A program made the position numbers and the translations under genes. From Carposina sasakii (lineage: Eukaryota; Arthropoda; Insecta; Lepidoptera; Carposinidae): a DNA stretch of 64,000 nt. Within the stretch, counting starts at the first letter, position 1. Each line of letters opens with the position of its first letter. The notes beneath the pieces are model-generated. The model had not been told where the DNA came from. It did not search any database and saw only the letters and a list, made by a program, of their open reading frames with translations. The stretch spans positions 3,233,115 to 3,297,114 of the forward strand of contig CP053161.1 in NCBI GenBank assembly GCA_014607495.2. Direction: 5' to 3'. Positions 11,093 through 21,265 of this stretch are shown here, in pieces.

Positions 11093-11658
11093 ATTTATAT
11101 ACGTTTTCACCTAGGTAAATAATCTGTTCATCTTCATTGTATCATATTTTGTGGCTGCAGTTAAAGCAACAGTCAGTAATATCGAGAGAGCAACAACTCA
11201 ATTGCTTAAAAATAGCTCCAGTAACAAGTTTTAGAAAATATTGGATTAAGAGTATCCGACGTCACTTTACTTCGAGTTACTCTCAGACTAGCTTGTTTGT
11301 TAGATAACCACTTTTTTAAGCAGTAGTGTTTGAATGCATATAAAAATAATTGAGTCCGCCATTGTGGGTATGCCGCCAAAATGTTGGATTTAGAATGACG
11401 TCACACTGTTAATCATGCATTGTCATCCGAACTGGTGCGCCTCTGACACCCAGGCGATTATATTCAGCCCAATCGGTTGAGGGCAAAAGAGTCGCCTTAT
11501 GAGTTGTAAGATTTCACCCGACATTACAGTTGCAAGTTAGACCAAAATAATAATAATAAAAGCTTGTAAAAAATAGCACAGGCGGCATCTCTTTCTGTTT
11601 CTGTCGAAAAAAGGAAGACGGCCTGTGTGCCACATGTACGAGTACTTGCAATTGCACA
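11093..11658. other. Unassigned AT-rich DNA
   Basis: No element ends or coding signal were recognised between the foldback element and the next MITE. Confidence 0.35.
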
Positions 11659-11893
11659 TTAACGTATACCCAAAGAACAACGGACGTAATGCTGTCACTG
11701 CACAGGTTGAAGCACCGTAATGGCGGCGCATTGTGTATATGTGCGGATTTTCTGGTAGGCGTCGAGCTTACTATGGTTTGTATGTGTGGGCGGATAACGC
11801 GTCAATACACATCCCTACTACGTTACCGAGCTTACTATGAATGCTTCACATCGTGTAGTCACAACACTCTGTCCGTTATTCTTTATACGTTCA
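11659..11893 (-). mobile_element. MITE with AACGGAC ends, ~235 bp
   Basis: The left end is AACGTATACCCAAAGAACAA then CGGAC, and the right end is GTCCGTTATTCTTTATACGTT. The element at 49271-49515 is a reverse-complement copy. Shared interior words are CGAGCTTACTATG, AATGGCGGCGC and ACACATCCCTACT. Two 64-78 codon frames overlap it and are shadows. Confidence 0.8.
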
Positions 11894-11907
11894 TTCAATT
11901 ACATGCC

Positions 11908-12047
11908 AGAACTGCAGGATCATAAAAGAGAATACCAAGTCACGTTTAGCATATAGATAAGTTGCTAGCTTATCGACTAAGAGAATGACATGCATGGAAG
12001 GAGATGCAGCTGATGTATTCTAATGAAGCCCCGCATCAGCACATTAT
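11908..12047 (+). repeat. Repeat 'C' (GGAAGGAGATGCAGCTGATG family)
   Basis: This is a copy of a dispersed repeat with words CAGAACTGCAGGATCA, TCACGTTTAGCAT, GTTGCTAG and GGAAGGAGATGCAGCTGATG, then CCCGCATCAGCACA. Other pieces lie at 13216-13345, 23960-24025, 42205-42303, 54675-54830 and 56528-56725 (plus), and at 28028-28104, 50000-50125 and 58683-58760 (minus). The full unit is about 190 bp and its class is unknown. Confidence 0.7.
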
Positions 12048-12098
12048 ATTTGAACTAAGAATAAATAAACCTTAGGTTTTTTTTAAATAAACATAGTT

Positions 12099-12442
12099 AT
12101 GAAAATCTCCCGACCGTATTTCGGCCAAGGCGACCAATCTCTACGGAGATTAGTCAGGTACGCAGGAGATATTATAGTGCACAAGTGTGTGCGCAAACAC
12201 AGATGCACTCTCTATTCCGCCACTCTCATAGTCCGATGGGACGGAAAGCCGACACGACCGGAGAGAGATCAGGCGCAGGACCAACAGTTTTACGTGCTTT
12301 CCGAGACACGAGCTAAGTGACAATTTTACAACATTAAAATCTGTACATGAAATAAATTTATTGGTACAGGCCCGTGACTGGGATCGAGCTTACGCCTCCT
12401 GCTCGGAAGGTGCACGTCTTAACCACTGGGCTATCACCGCTT
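12099..12442 (-). repeat. tRNA-derived SINE 'D', near full length
   Basis: Read on the minus strand, the head has an A-box-like TAGCCCAGTGGTTAAGACG and a B-box-like GCTCGATCCC. The body follows (CATGTACAGATTTTAATG, GCACTTGTGCACTATAATAT in copies) and ends with GGCCGAAATACGGTCGGGAG. Two further copies (35533-35843, 54865-55199) end in GAT/ATG triplet runs. The tRNA-like head implies internal Pol III promotion. This copy lacks the triplet tail. Confidence 0.8.
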
Positions 12443-12834
12443 AATTATACTATAGTTATACTATGTACCTAATACATCAGAATAACACATAGACCATGGA
12501 TTTTACGTGAACAAAGTCGAAAACGTAAACTAGTGTAATTAATCAAATGAATACACTACCGCTTATTTCGCACAAATCAGGAAAACCAAGAAACTAGGTA
12601 AACCAACAAAATGCATTATTTACAAATCAAAATATACACAGAAACTAAACTATAAAGCCAATTAGTACACCGAAGCGGTGCCGAATAGTACCGAACTATA
12701 TCCCCGGTAACAAATAACTAGTTCCAAATAACTGATAACTAGTTGCAGATTCCAATAACTGTAGTTATGAGCTTTGAAACGTCATCTATGAGGAAGGTTT
12801 AATATTGACTGAGTTCTGGTAAACTACGAGTATA
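12443..12834. other. Unassigned DNA with short TAACTAGTT repeats
   Basis: At 12706-12768 AATAACTAGTTCC and ATAACTAGTTGC recur, a minor local repeat. Nothing else was recognised. Confidence 0.35.
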
Positions 12835-12849
12835 TTATGTGCTGTCATT

Positions 12850-13190
12850 ATAAACAGAAATCTATATAGATATAATAAAAATGTAACGGATCGCTGTCTG
12901 TACATGGAAGATATATAAGAAAAAATATTATAGGAGACCTTTATCAACGCAATAGAACCCAAAACGATGATTTTTGGAATTTTTGTCTGTTTGTCTGTGC
13001 GTTTGTGCACGCTAATCTCAGAAACGGCTGAACCGATTTCGATGCAGTTTTCAGGAATATATTGTGACAGGTCCCACTTAACATATAGGCTACTTTTTAT
13101 CCCGGGAAAATGTTTTTATCCCGGATAATTTCGACATTTTGTTTTTTCTGTAGTCCACGCGGACGGAGTCGCGGGCGGCCACTAGTTATA
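12850..13190 (-). repeat. Interspersed repeat 'F', near complete
   Basis: Landmarks are AAAAATGTAACGGATCGCTG, TTGCACGCTAATCTCAGAAA, TGACAGGTCCCACTTAACAT and CGCGGACGGAGTCGCGGGCGG. The copy at 60576-60914 is colinear on the plus strand. The copy at 16033-16265 stops at the ACTTAACATATA point. The sequence resembles abundant lepidopteran repeats described as Helitron-like, but I cannot confirm termini, so the class is left open. A 74-codon frame inside is a shadow. Confidence 0.7.
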
Positions 13191-13215
13191 AATATACGGC
13201 TACGTTTTCGAAATA

Positions 13216-13345
13216 GGGTAGCCAGAGCTATGGTATTATAATGGAGATCTCACAGTCACGTTTAGTATAGCGGAGACAGATGTAAAATGATCGATGACAA
13301 GTTGCTAGCTCATTGCCTGAGAGAATGCTTGAATGAAATAATTAT
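13216..13345 (+). repeat. Repeat 'C' partial
   Basis: The words TCACGTTTAGTATAGCGG, GACAAGTTGCTAGCTCAT and GAGAGAATG match the left two-thirds of the repeat. The GGAAGGAGATG end is missing. Confidence 0.6.
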
Positions 13346-14072
13346 TTTACATACAAACTGACTGATGCAGACACTACGTAACTTAATATTACTTGCTTCA
13401 TTCATAGAAGTATTTAATGCCAATGTGGAATTGTGGACTACTTTCCGGTAGACGGTAATATAGTAAAAAAAACTTTTTTCTTTTTTTTTGCCACTGATGT
13501 ACTCAAAATATGATATTATTAACGCCTAATACAATTTCATTTATATGATATTATGTTAGCGCAGGGATTAAAGTAATTCACTATTCATCATCATCATCAT
13601 CATCAATGTTTAAAAAACGGGCGATAATTCTTCATTAGTGAAATTGTAGATGGAGTACATTAAAGATCACCTACAACTGTAGCATTCGTAGCGATACTAC
13701 GGATCGTATCAAAGCGTAGTCGTCTACGAACACTCGAACACATGTAAAATTTAAAACCAATTTAGTAATTGCATTTAAAACGAAAGCCTAAAGTTAAAAT
13801 ATAGGCACCTACTGTGAAAAGATTTATTCACTGTAGGTATTTACCTTAATATTTTTTCATAATCATTATGAAATTTCAAAAATGAAACATCTTGTGTTAA
13901 AATGTCGATTTATTTGTATATATATTGTATAATTGTGTTAAAATACTGGAATATACGAGTACATGGGATTATAATATAGTAGGAATGAATGCTTCGATCT
14001 GCCTACCACACTAAAAACATGTTGCTTTGCCCAACAGGTCCATAAGATCTTTCACTACAAATGAATGCAATA
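13346..14072. other. AT-rich DNA with a PLE tail remnant
   Basis: At about 13519-13543 AACGCCTAATACAATTTCAT appears. This is the conserved tail module of the Penelope-like element at 45644-48556. It has no other PLE sequence beside it here. A (TCA)n run lies at about 13584-13604. The rest is unassigned. Confidence 0.5.
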
Positions 14073-14398
14073 ATATCTTGACTAAGATAAATATATAAAA
14101 ACACTTCTCCATTAATATAATCCGTTAGGATATAGTTGATCGTTTCATCTTTAAATATTGAGCTGAGGGATTCAGCTTTGTTTGCCGAGATTTGGCTAGT
14201 GTATAGCTATCGGGATGAAGAATAACGTTGCCAATATGTAATTTAGAAAAGAGATGGTAAAATTCGTCATCCGAGTAATTGACCCGGTGGCTTAGTGGTT
14301 ATAGCGGCTGACACGGTTTGCAGAGGTCGTGGGTTCGATTCCCACTCGGGTGAAGAATTTTTTCCATTTTCTTTATTAATAATTTTATAATGCAATAA
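14073..14398 (+). repeat. tRNA-like SINE 'K', long copy with leader
   Basis: The copy has a leader of about 200 bp (ATATCTTGACTAAGATAA, GTTTGCCGAGATTT, TATAGCTATCGGGATGA, AAATTCGTCATCCGAG), then a tRNA-like head (GACCCGGTGGCTTAGTGG to GGTTCGATTCCCACTCGGGT), then the tail TTTTTTCCATTTTCTTTATT. The head folds as acceptor, D and T arms. The anticodon arm pairs poorly, and the loop would have C rather than the universal U before the anticodon, so it is not a working tRNA. It is colinear with 62579-62890. Confidence 0.8.
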
Positions 14399-15471
14399 AT
14401 ATTGAGTATTAAGATACCTAGTTGAAAAGCGTGTTTCTTTAGAAGTGTAGTGAAAGATTAGGAAAGGATATCCCGAAGTTTTCACAGGAAAAATGTGGGA
14501 AAACTAAAGTTTAGGGACGAAATCGTAGGCGTCCCGAACGACCGTTTGTATCGCTAAAACTCGAAGCCGCCTCAACCGATTCAGATAAAACAGTTGTGTG
14601 GATTCCGGGGAAGATTTACGCGCTTCGTTGAACCCGGTAGGTGGCGCCACCATCGGGTTGTAGCAAGTAAAGCTGCTGACGGATCTATAGATAGTCTATA
14701 AATATCTGTACATAGATACATATAAATAAATCTGGAGTACAAGTTTGTTATAGGCATTGTTGTGGAATAATGCTGGGATGGTACCCGAGGAGTTTGACTC
14801 ACCTGCAGTGTGACAGGCCCCCGGTTAAACTGCTCCAAGACCCCGTGTAATGTGATTATATAATACTATATAAATAGTGTTCCCGTCCTGAAAGCAGCTC
14901 CGTATGCAATCCGTTTTCAGCCACTTATCACAAGGTCCTTCCGAGAAGACTTCCACTCACTACCGAATTTGAGTACAATGTTCACAACAGTTTTCCGAAC
15001 TGGTTTCAGAAGCGTCCCGACCGTATTCCTTCAGATTTCCGTAAACCTCAGCCGTTTTCACCGTTTCAGTACCGAGAAACTGAATAATTCTTGCGACCCG
15101 TGCGCGACCGTCCGAACGAATTTTAACCGACCTTTTTTAACTACTACTAGCTGTCCGGCAAACCCGGCCCCGATGACGCCACGCCATTGGCTAGCCGATG
15201 GCGGGGAATTTCGAACAGGCATTAAAATAATCGCTTGTTACTAAATGCATAATTGCACTATTATACCTAGACGGTATATAAAAGTACCATAATGAATTTT
15301 TTACGATTTTTTACAAACGATTTTCACTATCAGATAGCTGATCTAATAACGAATAACTTAGGCTACTTTTATTCCTGAAATTTTCACGGAAACAGTAACA
15401 GGAATGACCATGGAATTAAAGAGCTAACGCGGACAAAAGTCATGGGCATTCACTAGTAACAAATATACATA
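14399..15471. other. Unassigned DNA, locally less AT-rich
   Basis: The 14490-15200 part is less AT-rich than its surroundings and has open frames of 85-91 codons on both strands. No start context, motif or family resemblance supports a gene. It could be an old repeat or an unrecognised exon region. Confidence 0.35.
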
Positions 15472-15728
15472 CATACATACATATAATCACGCCTTTATCC
15501 CATATGGGGTAGGCAGAGCACTAAGGGCCGATAGAACCACATGGTGCCACTTCTGACCAATTTTTAGGGTATAGTTGAGATGTACAAGTTCGGTTAGTAG
15601 TCACAGGTGGTCAGCCCATCGCCTACAAAACACCAAGACCCTCTTGTCCCTCTACTGACTTGTACAGTATGCCCGGGAAGAGAAGCAGCTGTAGTATTAC
15701 ACGTTATTTTTTCACTCCCAGAGCAGTA
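15472..15728 (-). repeat. Interspersed repeat 'E', near full length
   Basis: The left end is a (CATA)n run, then CACGCCTTTATCCC, TGACCAATTTTTAGGGTATA, CCATCGCCTACAAAACACC and CTCCCAGAGCAG. It is the reverse complement of 20268-20530. The tetranucleotide run at the 3' end in sense orientation supports retroposition. A 67-codon frame within it recurs in the other copy only because the repeat recurs. Confidence 0.8.
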
Positions 15729-16032
15729 TAGAAGACTATATAACAAATATAGTCAAACTAAACTCCATAAAACGAGCAACCAATGCGAATATTATTTGGA
15801 ACTAAACTAATAAACGTTCAGGCTAACTTGAATGATCTACAGTTGGTAGTTGCGTCGCCGCAAGTTATCGGCTACCTGAGCTACTTGCTAACAAGTCTAC
15901 CCCTAACTACACGGGGTAACTTGTTACCCCTAACTGTGAGAGTAAGTTTGAACTGTCAGCAGTTTCAGTAACTGTTGGTGTGAAGTCACACATCTATGTA
16001 TTATAATAAATCTGTAACTTGAGTTTGTCTGT
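15729..16032. other. Spacer with a GGGTAAC hairpin
   Basis: At 15914-15929 GGGTAACTTGTTACCC can form a 7 bp stem with a tiny loop. The rest is unassigned. Confidence 0.4.
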
Positions 16033-16265
16033 AAATCTATACATATAATAAAAATGTAACGGATCGCTGTCTGTACATTGAAGATATATGAGAAAAAATA
16101 TTTTAGGAGTCCTTTATTAACGCAATAGTACCCAAAAGAATGATTTTTTGAATTTTTGTCTGTTTGTCCGTGCGTTTGTGCACGCTAATCTCAGAAACTG
16201 CTGAACCGATTCCGATGCAGTATTCAGGAATATATTGTGACAGGTCCCACTTAACATATAGTTTC
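16033..16265 (-). repeat. Interspersed repeat 'F', truncated
   Basis: This copy is colinear with 12850-13080 (GTAACGGATCGCTGTCTGTA through GGTCCCACTTAACATATA) and then stops. The segment carrying the CGCGGACGGAGTCGCG end is missing. Confidence 0.7.
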
Positions 16266-16502
16266 CAAAATTAGTTAGAATGCAATATCAAGAAGGATAT
16301 CCCAGAGTCACGATTAGCATAGCGGAACCAAGTGTAAAAAATGGATTTAAAAAGGTTTTTCAGCAATTTTAAATCGGTGATACAAGATAATATCCATGTA
16401 ACACACTACAAAATAAAATAAGCGTACAAAACATAATGGAGACACAAAGTAACTTCGAACTATAATATTAACACTTTGTTACGAACAAGGAAATGCACTC
16501 AA

Positions 16503-16535
16503 CCCCCCCCCCCCCCGCGCACCCCGCGCACCCCC
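16503..16535. repeat. Poly-C tract with CGCGCACCCC repeats
   Basis: A run of about 15 C is followed by two GCGCACCCC units. It is a low-complexity, slippage-prone site in an otherwise AT-rich region. Confidence 0.8.
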
Positions 16536-16666
16536 TACGGTACAAGACACTCGTTCCATATTGATTGTGGATGGAAAAATTAATTAGTAGGCATTATGCT
16601 TCAGTTATGTGACACAATATTTACTACCTTACGGCAACAATATATGAAAAAATATGAAGATCGCTA

Positions 16667-17190
16667 TACAGAGTGTAACAAAAGGGGTATGTTAAGCGAA
16701 AAGCTATGTAAATAGCCAACTATACTCACGAAATTTGAGACTCGAAATCACATGTTTATTTTTCCAGATAGTATAAAGAATTCTTAAACATCTCAGGAAT
16801 TTCCATACAAAAATAAACTTGGGCTATTTATACAGGATGATTTTTGGTCGTCAACGTTCCCGAAAACTACGGAATCTCCTCATCATCACGATCATTTTTC
16901 TCCATGGAAGCATACCTGGGAAGTGTCTGGTTTCCAAAATATTAGGGTCCAAAGTTGATTAAATAGACTGCGTTTTTCTGCATAAATGCACATAGACGCG
17001 CGTAGCGGGATTTTTTCACGAAAAATAATTAATATCTGTCTATAAAAAAACTAACATAAACACTAGACACTATAAATTTCGCACGATCAAGGAATTTGCA
17101 TTTTTTTTGGCATAAACTTACTTTATTTCATGTATAGAATACTATGGCCACATTATAGTTTTTCGCTTCCCTTTTTGTTACATCCTGTAT
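16667..17190 (+). mobile_element. MITE-A / MITE-B nested or hybrid element
   Basis: MITE-A begins at 16667 (TACAGAGTGTAACAAAAGG) and runs to about 16830 (GGGCTATTTA). Canonical MITE-B sequence begins at 16831 (TACAGGATGATTTTTGG) and runs to about 17130. The expected MITE-B end (TTCGTTAAGGGTGGC...CATCCTGTA) is replaced by a MITE-A-like end (TAGTTTTTCGCTTCC, TTTTGTTACATCCTGTATA). So MITE-B was inserted into MITE-A, or the two exchanged ends by gene conversion. Confidence 0.7.
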
Positions 17191-17854
17191 AGGTAGGTAA
17201 TATATTGGTACATTTGATACGAGCTATTTATAATTTCACATCAATTTATCACGTAAGTTTTGTGCAATCGTAAGTACATTACATGCAAATTTAGTAGGGG
17301 CCAATAACGGATTATTGTTAAAGTATTGCCTATTGAAAGGACCAAATTTTGGGTAAATTGGGCCAATCCCTTCGAGATTACGGTAAGACTAGGTTTGGGC
17401 CTATACAACCTTTGAGAAGGATATAGGTAAAAATAGATTAAAGCTATAAAAATAAATAGATACAATTCTTTTTGTACTACAAATTTTTGTGCACAAGCTT
17501 AATGCCATTCATGGCATTCTATACCTGCTAACCTGATTACTTTAAAATCGTTTGTTCGACTTGCTAGCATTTTAATAGTTTATTTGTCAATGGCTTTTTT
17601 ACACGTAATTTCTTTATATTTCGTTTACAAACTTTATTTCCTATGAAATAAACGAGATATTATTTATCATAAAAATATCTAATCTAACCCGTTCACAATG
17701 TACCCGCAAGTGAAATTTTTGTCGTTTGTTTTCACCCCTCACGACAATTACGGTGCTCACGGAGCGCGAAATTAACCCCCTACCCCTAACACTATCACTG
17801 TTCGATGTCAGAATATAATGGGATATAAAAAAAACTAATAAATAAATAAATAAA
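17191..17854. other. Unassigned AT-rich DNA
   Basis: Frames of 74-77 codons on the minus strand are low-complexity and not called. No repeat match was seen. Confidence 0.35.
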
Positions 17855-18087
17855 TATTCACACACTTCACACACATTAACTTAGTCCCACATTAAGATCC
17901 ATAACGTCTTGTGTCGTGGGTACTAAGCAACGGTATATAAATACATAGATAAGTATAGAAACATCCATGACTCGGAAACAAACATTAATATTCATCATAT
18001 CAAAGTTTGCACCTACCGGGATTCGAACCCAGGACCTATGGCGTTGCAGGCAGGGTCACTACCTACTACACCAATCGGCCGGCAAAC
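17855..18087 (-). repeat. tRNA-derived SINE 'C2', near full length
   Basis: The minus-strand head is GGCCGATTGGTGTAGTAGG (A-box region), then a B-box GGGTTCGAATCCCGGTAGG. The body includes GTTTCCGAGTCATGGATG and ATACCGTTGCTTAG, and the end is GGATCTTAATGTGGGACT. Copies lie at 31478-31710 (minus) and 52784-52925 (plus, headless), with a fragment at 27290-27380. The A- and B-boxes imply a tRNA-derived Pol III promoter. Confidence 0.85.
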
Positions 18088-18095
18088 TGTTATAC

Positions 18096-18169
18096 TATAC
18101 GCCAACCGTCGTGGCACGCGCTGTTATATAACGTTTTATGACTGCGTGTGCCAGGATGGTTGGCGTATA
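18096..18169. mobile_element. 74 bp hairpin MITE
   Basis: The left arm TATACGCCAACCGTCGTGGC pairs with GCCAGGATGGTTGGCGTATA on the right. The first 12 bp are perfect and the arm extends to about 26 bp with four mismatches. It sits immediately beside the SINE head at 18087. Only one copy is visible in the window. Confidence 0.6.
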
Positions 18170-18954
18170 CCTAGTAGCTTTTTCCCGTTCTAATACGTGG
18201 CTTGACTAAAATATCTTTGCTACATCGCCTACATCTGTGGTAGAGTCAATTAAAGAACTCACGGCGTTCTATCTGCAGGATGAGCTCGCAACTTGTCATA
18301 GATATTTTGAGCTATAGTAACGTGGCTGTGGGTTTTCGTGATCAAATAGTTATCTCAACCGCACCTTGGAAACACAGCCGCAATATTTACCTTACGCTCG
18401 AGTATTTTAACACAAAGCAGTCGCCATTAGCAGAATTGGGGGCCAGGTTGGTGTTGCTGACATGCGTTCTTGTCCTCAATCATCAAGTGACGCTGTTGGT
18501 TTAGGACAAGTGTTCTACTCTCTCTATAAATGTATACCCAACTGCTTGCAACGGGATAGAGAGCTTGACTCATAAGTATAGATGTCGCACTTTGTTATAA
18601 TCACTTTGCCGTGACTTTGCCTGTACAATTTAGGTAGGTACATTATGATACAACATTATCATAACCGATTTTGGTATTTGTTAAATAAGTACAACTAGTG
18701 ATTAGTGCGCTAGGGCTAAAATAAATAACGTTAAAAGATTTATGCACGAGTTTCCAATCCTGATCAGCATAAACATAAATTAACCAAGACCCGAAAATCT
18801 CGCAAACTGTGTTTTGCAAATTTTGCATGACAAAATACCAATCTAAGCAATAACAATGTGTGGGCCAAGTTATTAAAAATTCAAGCAAAATTTTTAACGG
18901 GAAATTTAAATTCCGTTTTACCAACAAAATTCAATTAAAATTAACCTCGAGTCG
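18170..18954. other. Unassigned AT-rich DNA
   Basis: Frames of 74-94 codons on both strands lack conserved motifs. Nothing was recognised. Confidence 0.35.
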
Positions 18955-19165
18955 GGTTGCGTGCCGGAACAGGTATTTAGTGGAAATTTTACTTCTATGT
19001 GCATTATATTGTGTGTGCGAAGCCGGGACAACTAGAGACCCAGTTATACATATAAACCTTCCTCTTGAATCACTCTATCTGAAAAACCGCATCAAAATTT
19101 GTTGCGTAGTTTAAAAGATCCAAGCATACATAGCGACAGACAGACAGCAGGACGACTTTGATTTA
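18955..19165 (+). repeat. Interspersed repeat, CGCATCAAAATTTGTTGCG type
   Basis: AACCTTCCTCTTGAATCA, ACCGCATCAAAATTTGTTGC and CATACATAGCGACAGACAG align with 7858-8050 and 61729-61905. It is a degenerate copy. Confidence 0.55.
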
Positions 19166-19503
19166 TAATCAAGGTATAGTGAAAGTGATGCAATTGTTGG
19201 TCCAGGTCTACGGTTGCAGACACGACTTTTGACGTTTTTTGAAAAGTTAACTTGGGAGGCCTATGTTCAGAAGTGGACCTTCTGTTGCCAAAATTATGGT
19301 GATGATCGCTTCTTACCTTAATTGCAATTTAAATAACCGTTGCCAGCAAAACTGATTAAATATTTGGAAGATGGGAGGATATTTTTCTGTCGTCTATCTA
19401 AACGGACGGACAAATTATCTATTTATATATATGCCACGATAACACAGAATTAGCAGTCTCATCTACTGCGATAGTTATCAGAAGTTTAGCAACCAGCCCC
19501 CCT

Positions 19504-19646
19504 AGCATGATCACGCATCGTGGATATCGTATCGTACGATATCGTATCGTCTCTATACAAAATTCACGTGGCGGCTATATTTATCTTATTTTTCAGGCTA
19601 AATGTCGATAACATCGGTTTATCATATCGTGTTTCGCAATCATGCT
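19504..19646. mobile_element. MITE with AGCATGA ends, 143 bp
   Basis: The ends are AGCATGATCACGCATCGTGG and TTTCGCAATCATGCT. It is an internally shortened, inverted relative of 734-945. The segment ATATCGTATCGTACGATATC just inside the left end is itself palindromic. Confidence 0.6.
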
Positions 19647-19838
19647 ACTTGAGCAGGAGAACATATTAAATAACGATGATATCTTATAGGGCAGCTACTT
19701 CTGCACTTCATAAACCAGGGTATCCAAGAATTTACAGTTGCTGTTTTAATTTTAATAGCCTTTTTCAAAAGATATTTCAGCAAATCAGAGATATTTTTGC
19801 CATACCTTAGTCTATTCAACGTTTTATGTATAGTGAAA

Positions 19839-20046
19839 CCTCTACAGATCACAGAAACAGTTTTGGAAACCTCTACAGATCACAGAAACAGTTTTGGAAA
19901 CCTCTACAGATCACAGAAACAGTTTTGGAAACCTCTACAGATCACACAAACAGTTTTGGAAACCTCTACAGATCACAGAAACAGTTTTGGAAACCTCTAC
20001 AGATCACAGAAACAGTTTTGGAAACCTCTACAGATCACAGAAACAG
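19839..20046. repeat. 31 bp tandem array, 6.7 copies
   Basis: Units begin CCTCTACAGATCACAGAAAC at 19839, 19870, 19901, 19932, 19963, 19994 and 20025. The last is cut after 22 bp. The fourth unit has one substitution (CACACAAACAG). The rest are identical, so the array expanded recently. Because 31 is not a multiple of 3, each plus frame runs through the same three-phase peptide. This explains three overlapping plus-strand open frames of 61-107 codons, none of which should be taken as a gene without transcript evidence. Confidence 0.95.
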
Positions 20047-20267
20047 CGAGTTCGCTATCATCCACGATTTGAGGTGTAAGTTTGTTTACCGTGTAAACCT
20101 GTTAAGGAGGCTGTTTACTTCGCTGTTGTTTTCCTATCGCCGCTATTAGGGGTCCTTGTTTATGGGTTGTAGGAGTCTTGCAAATGTCACTGTGGCATCT
20201 GTTTGATTGTTAACAAAATTATTGCAAAATTATAGGTATAATATAAATGATGCCTCGATTTCTTTCT

Positions 20268-20530
20268 TCTATGCTGCTCTGGGAGTGAAAACAAAACGTA
20301 TAATATTACAGCTGCTTCTCTTCCCGGGCATACTGTACACGTCAGTAGAGGGACAAGAGGGTCTTGGTGTTTTGTAGGCGATGGGCTGACCACCTGTCAC
20401 TACTAACCGAACTTGTACATCTCAACTATACCCTTAAAATTGGTCAGAAGTGGCACCATGTGGTCCTCTATCGGCCCTTGGTGCTCTGCCTACCCCGTAA
20501 GGGATAAAGGCGTGATTATATGTATGTATG
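20268..20530 (+). repeat. Interspersed repeat 'E', near full length with TATG tail
   Basis: The repeat starts CTGCTCTGGGAGTG and contains TCTTCCCGGGCATACTGTA, GGTCTTGGTGTTTTGTAGG and AACCGAACTTGTACATCTC. It ends TTATATGTATGTATG. A partial second 3' end (CACGCCTATATCC...GGGGTAGGCAGAG) lies just downstream at about 20650-20680 in reverse orientation. Confidence 0.8.
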
Positions 20531-20881
20531 CCTCGATTTCTATAAAATAAAATAAACGTGACTTTTTGCTGAAGTTTGGATAAGTCCTATGATTTGGATG
20601 TCTGTAATTTATGTTACATTTTAAACTATCTTTAAATACATACATAACCTCACGCCTATATCCTATAGGGGTAGGCAGAGACTACAGATCTTTAAATTCT
20701 TCCATACATGCTCGCCAGGCTTATTGTTCAAAAATGTTACTTTTTCATGAGAATGGCGTCCAGAAAAATATGGTATGATTTAAATATTATAATTAATAGG
20801 ATAGACAATAGTGACATCATAAGAGGCTCAATAAATTAAGTAGATTATAATACAAATAAAGTAGAAATAATCTACGGAATG

Positions 20882-21265
20882 TACAGGGTGGTTTTTGGTC
20901 GTCAACGTTCCCGAAAACTACGGAATCCCCTCATCATCACGATAATTTTTCTCCATGGAAGCATACCTGGGAAGTGTCTGGTTCCCAAGATATTAGGGTC
21001 CAAAGTTGAGTAAATAGGCTGCGTTTTACTGCATAAATGCACATAGACGCGCGTAGCAAGATTTTTTCATAAGAAATAATTAATATCTATTTATGAAAGA
21101 ACTAGCATAAACACTGGATACTATAAATTTTGCTCGAACAAGAAATTAAAAAATAAAAAAATAAATGACATCATTTCCCAGAATTTTTTTAGCATAAACT
21201 TACTTTATTTGATGTATATAGTACGTACCCTTCGTTAAGGGTGGCCACGAAAAAAACATCCTGTA
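20882..21265 (+). mobile_element. MITE-B copy 4, 384 bp
   Basis: This is an almost complete copy. It runs TACAGGGTGGTTTTTGGTC at the left, GGAAGTGTCTGGTTCCCAAG in the interior, and CCTTCGTTAAGGGTGGCC before the ACATCCTGTA right end. Confidence 0.85.

Noticed and set aside
15607..15810. Open frame starting with a peptide repeated at 20187-20393
   Set aside because: Both lie in copies of interspersed repeat E. The shared peptide reflects DNA repeat identity.
19839..20046. CRISPR-like regular repeat
   Set aside because: The 31 bp units are directly adjacent with no spacers, and the sequence is eukaryotic.
19797..20149. Three overlapping plus-strand frames of 61-107 codons with a repeated peptide
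   Set aside because: They are produced by the 31 bp tandem array, which is open in all plus frames. There is no evidence of a gene.
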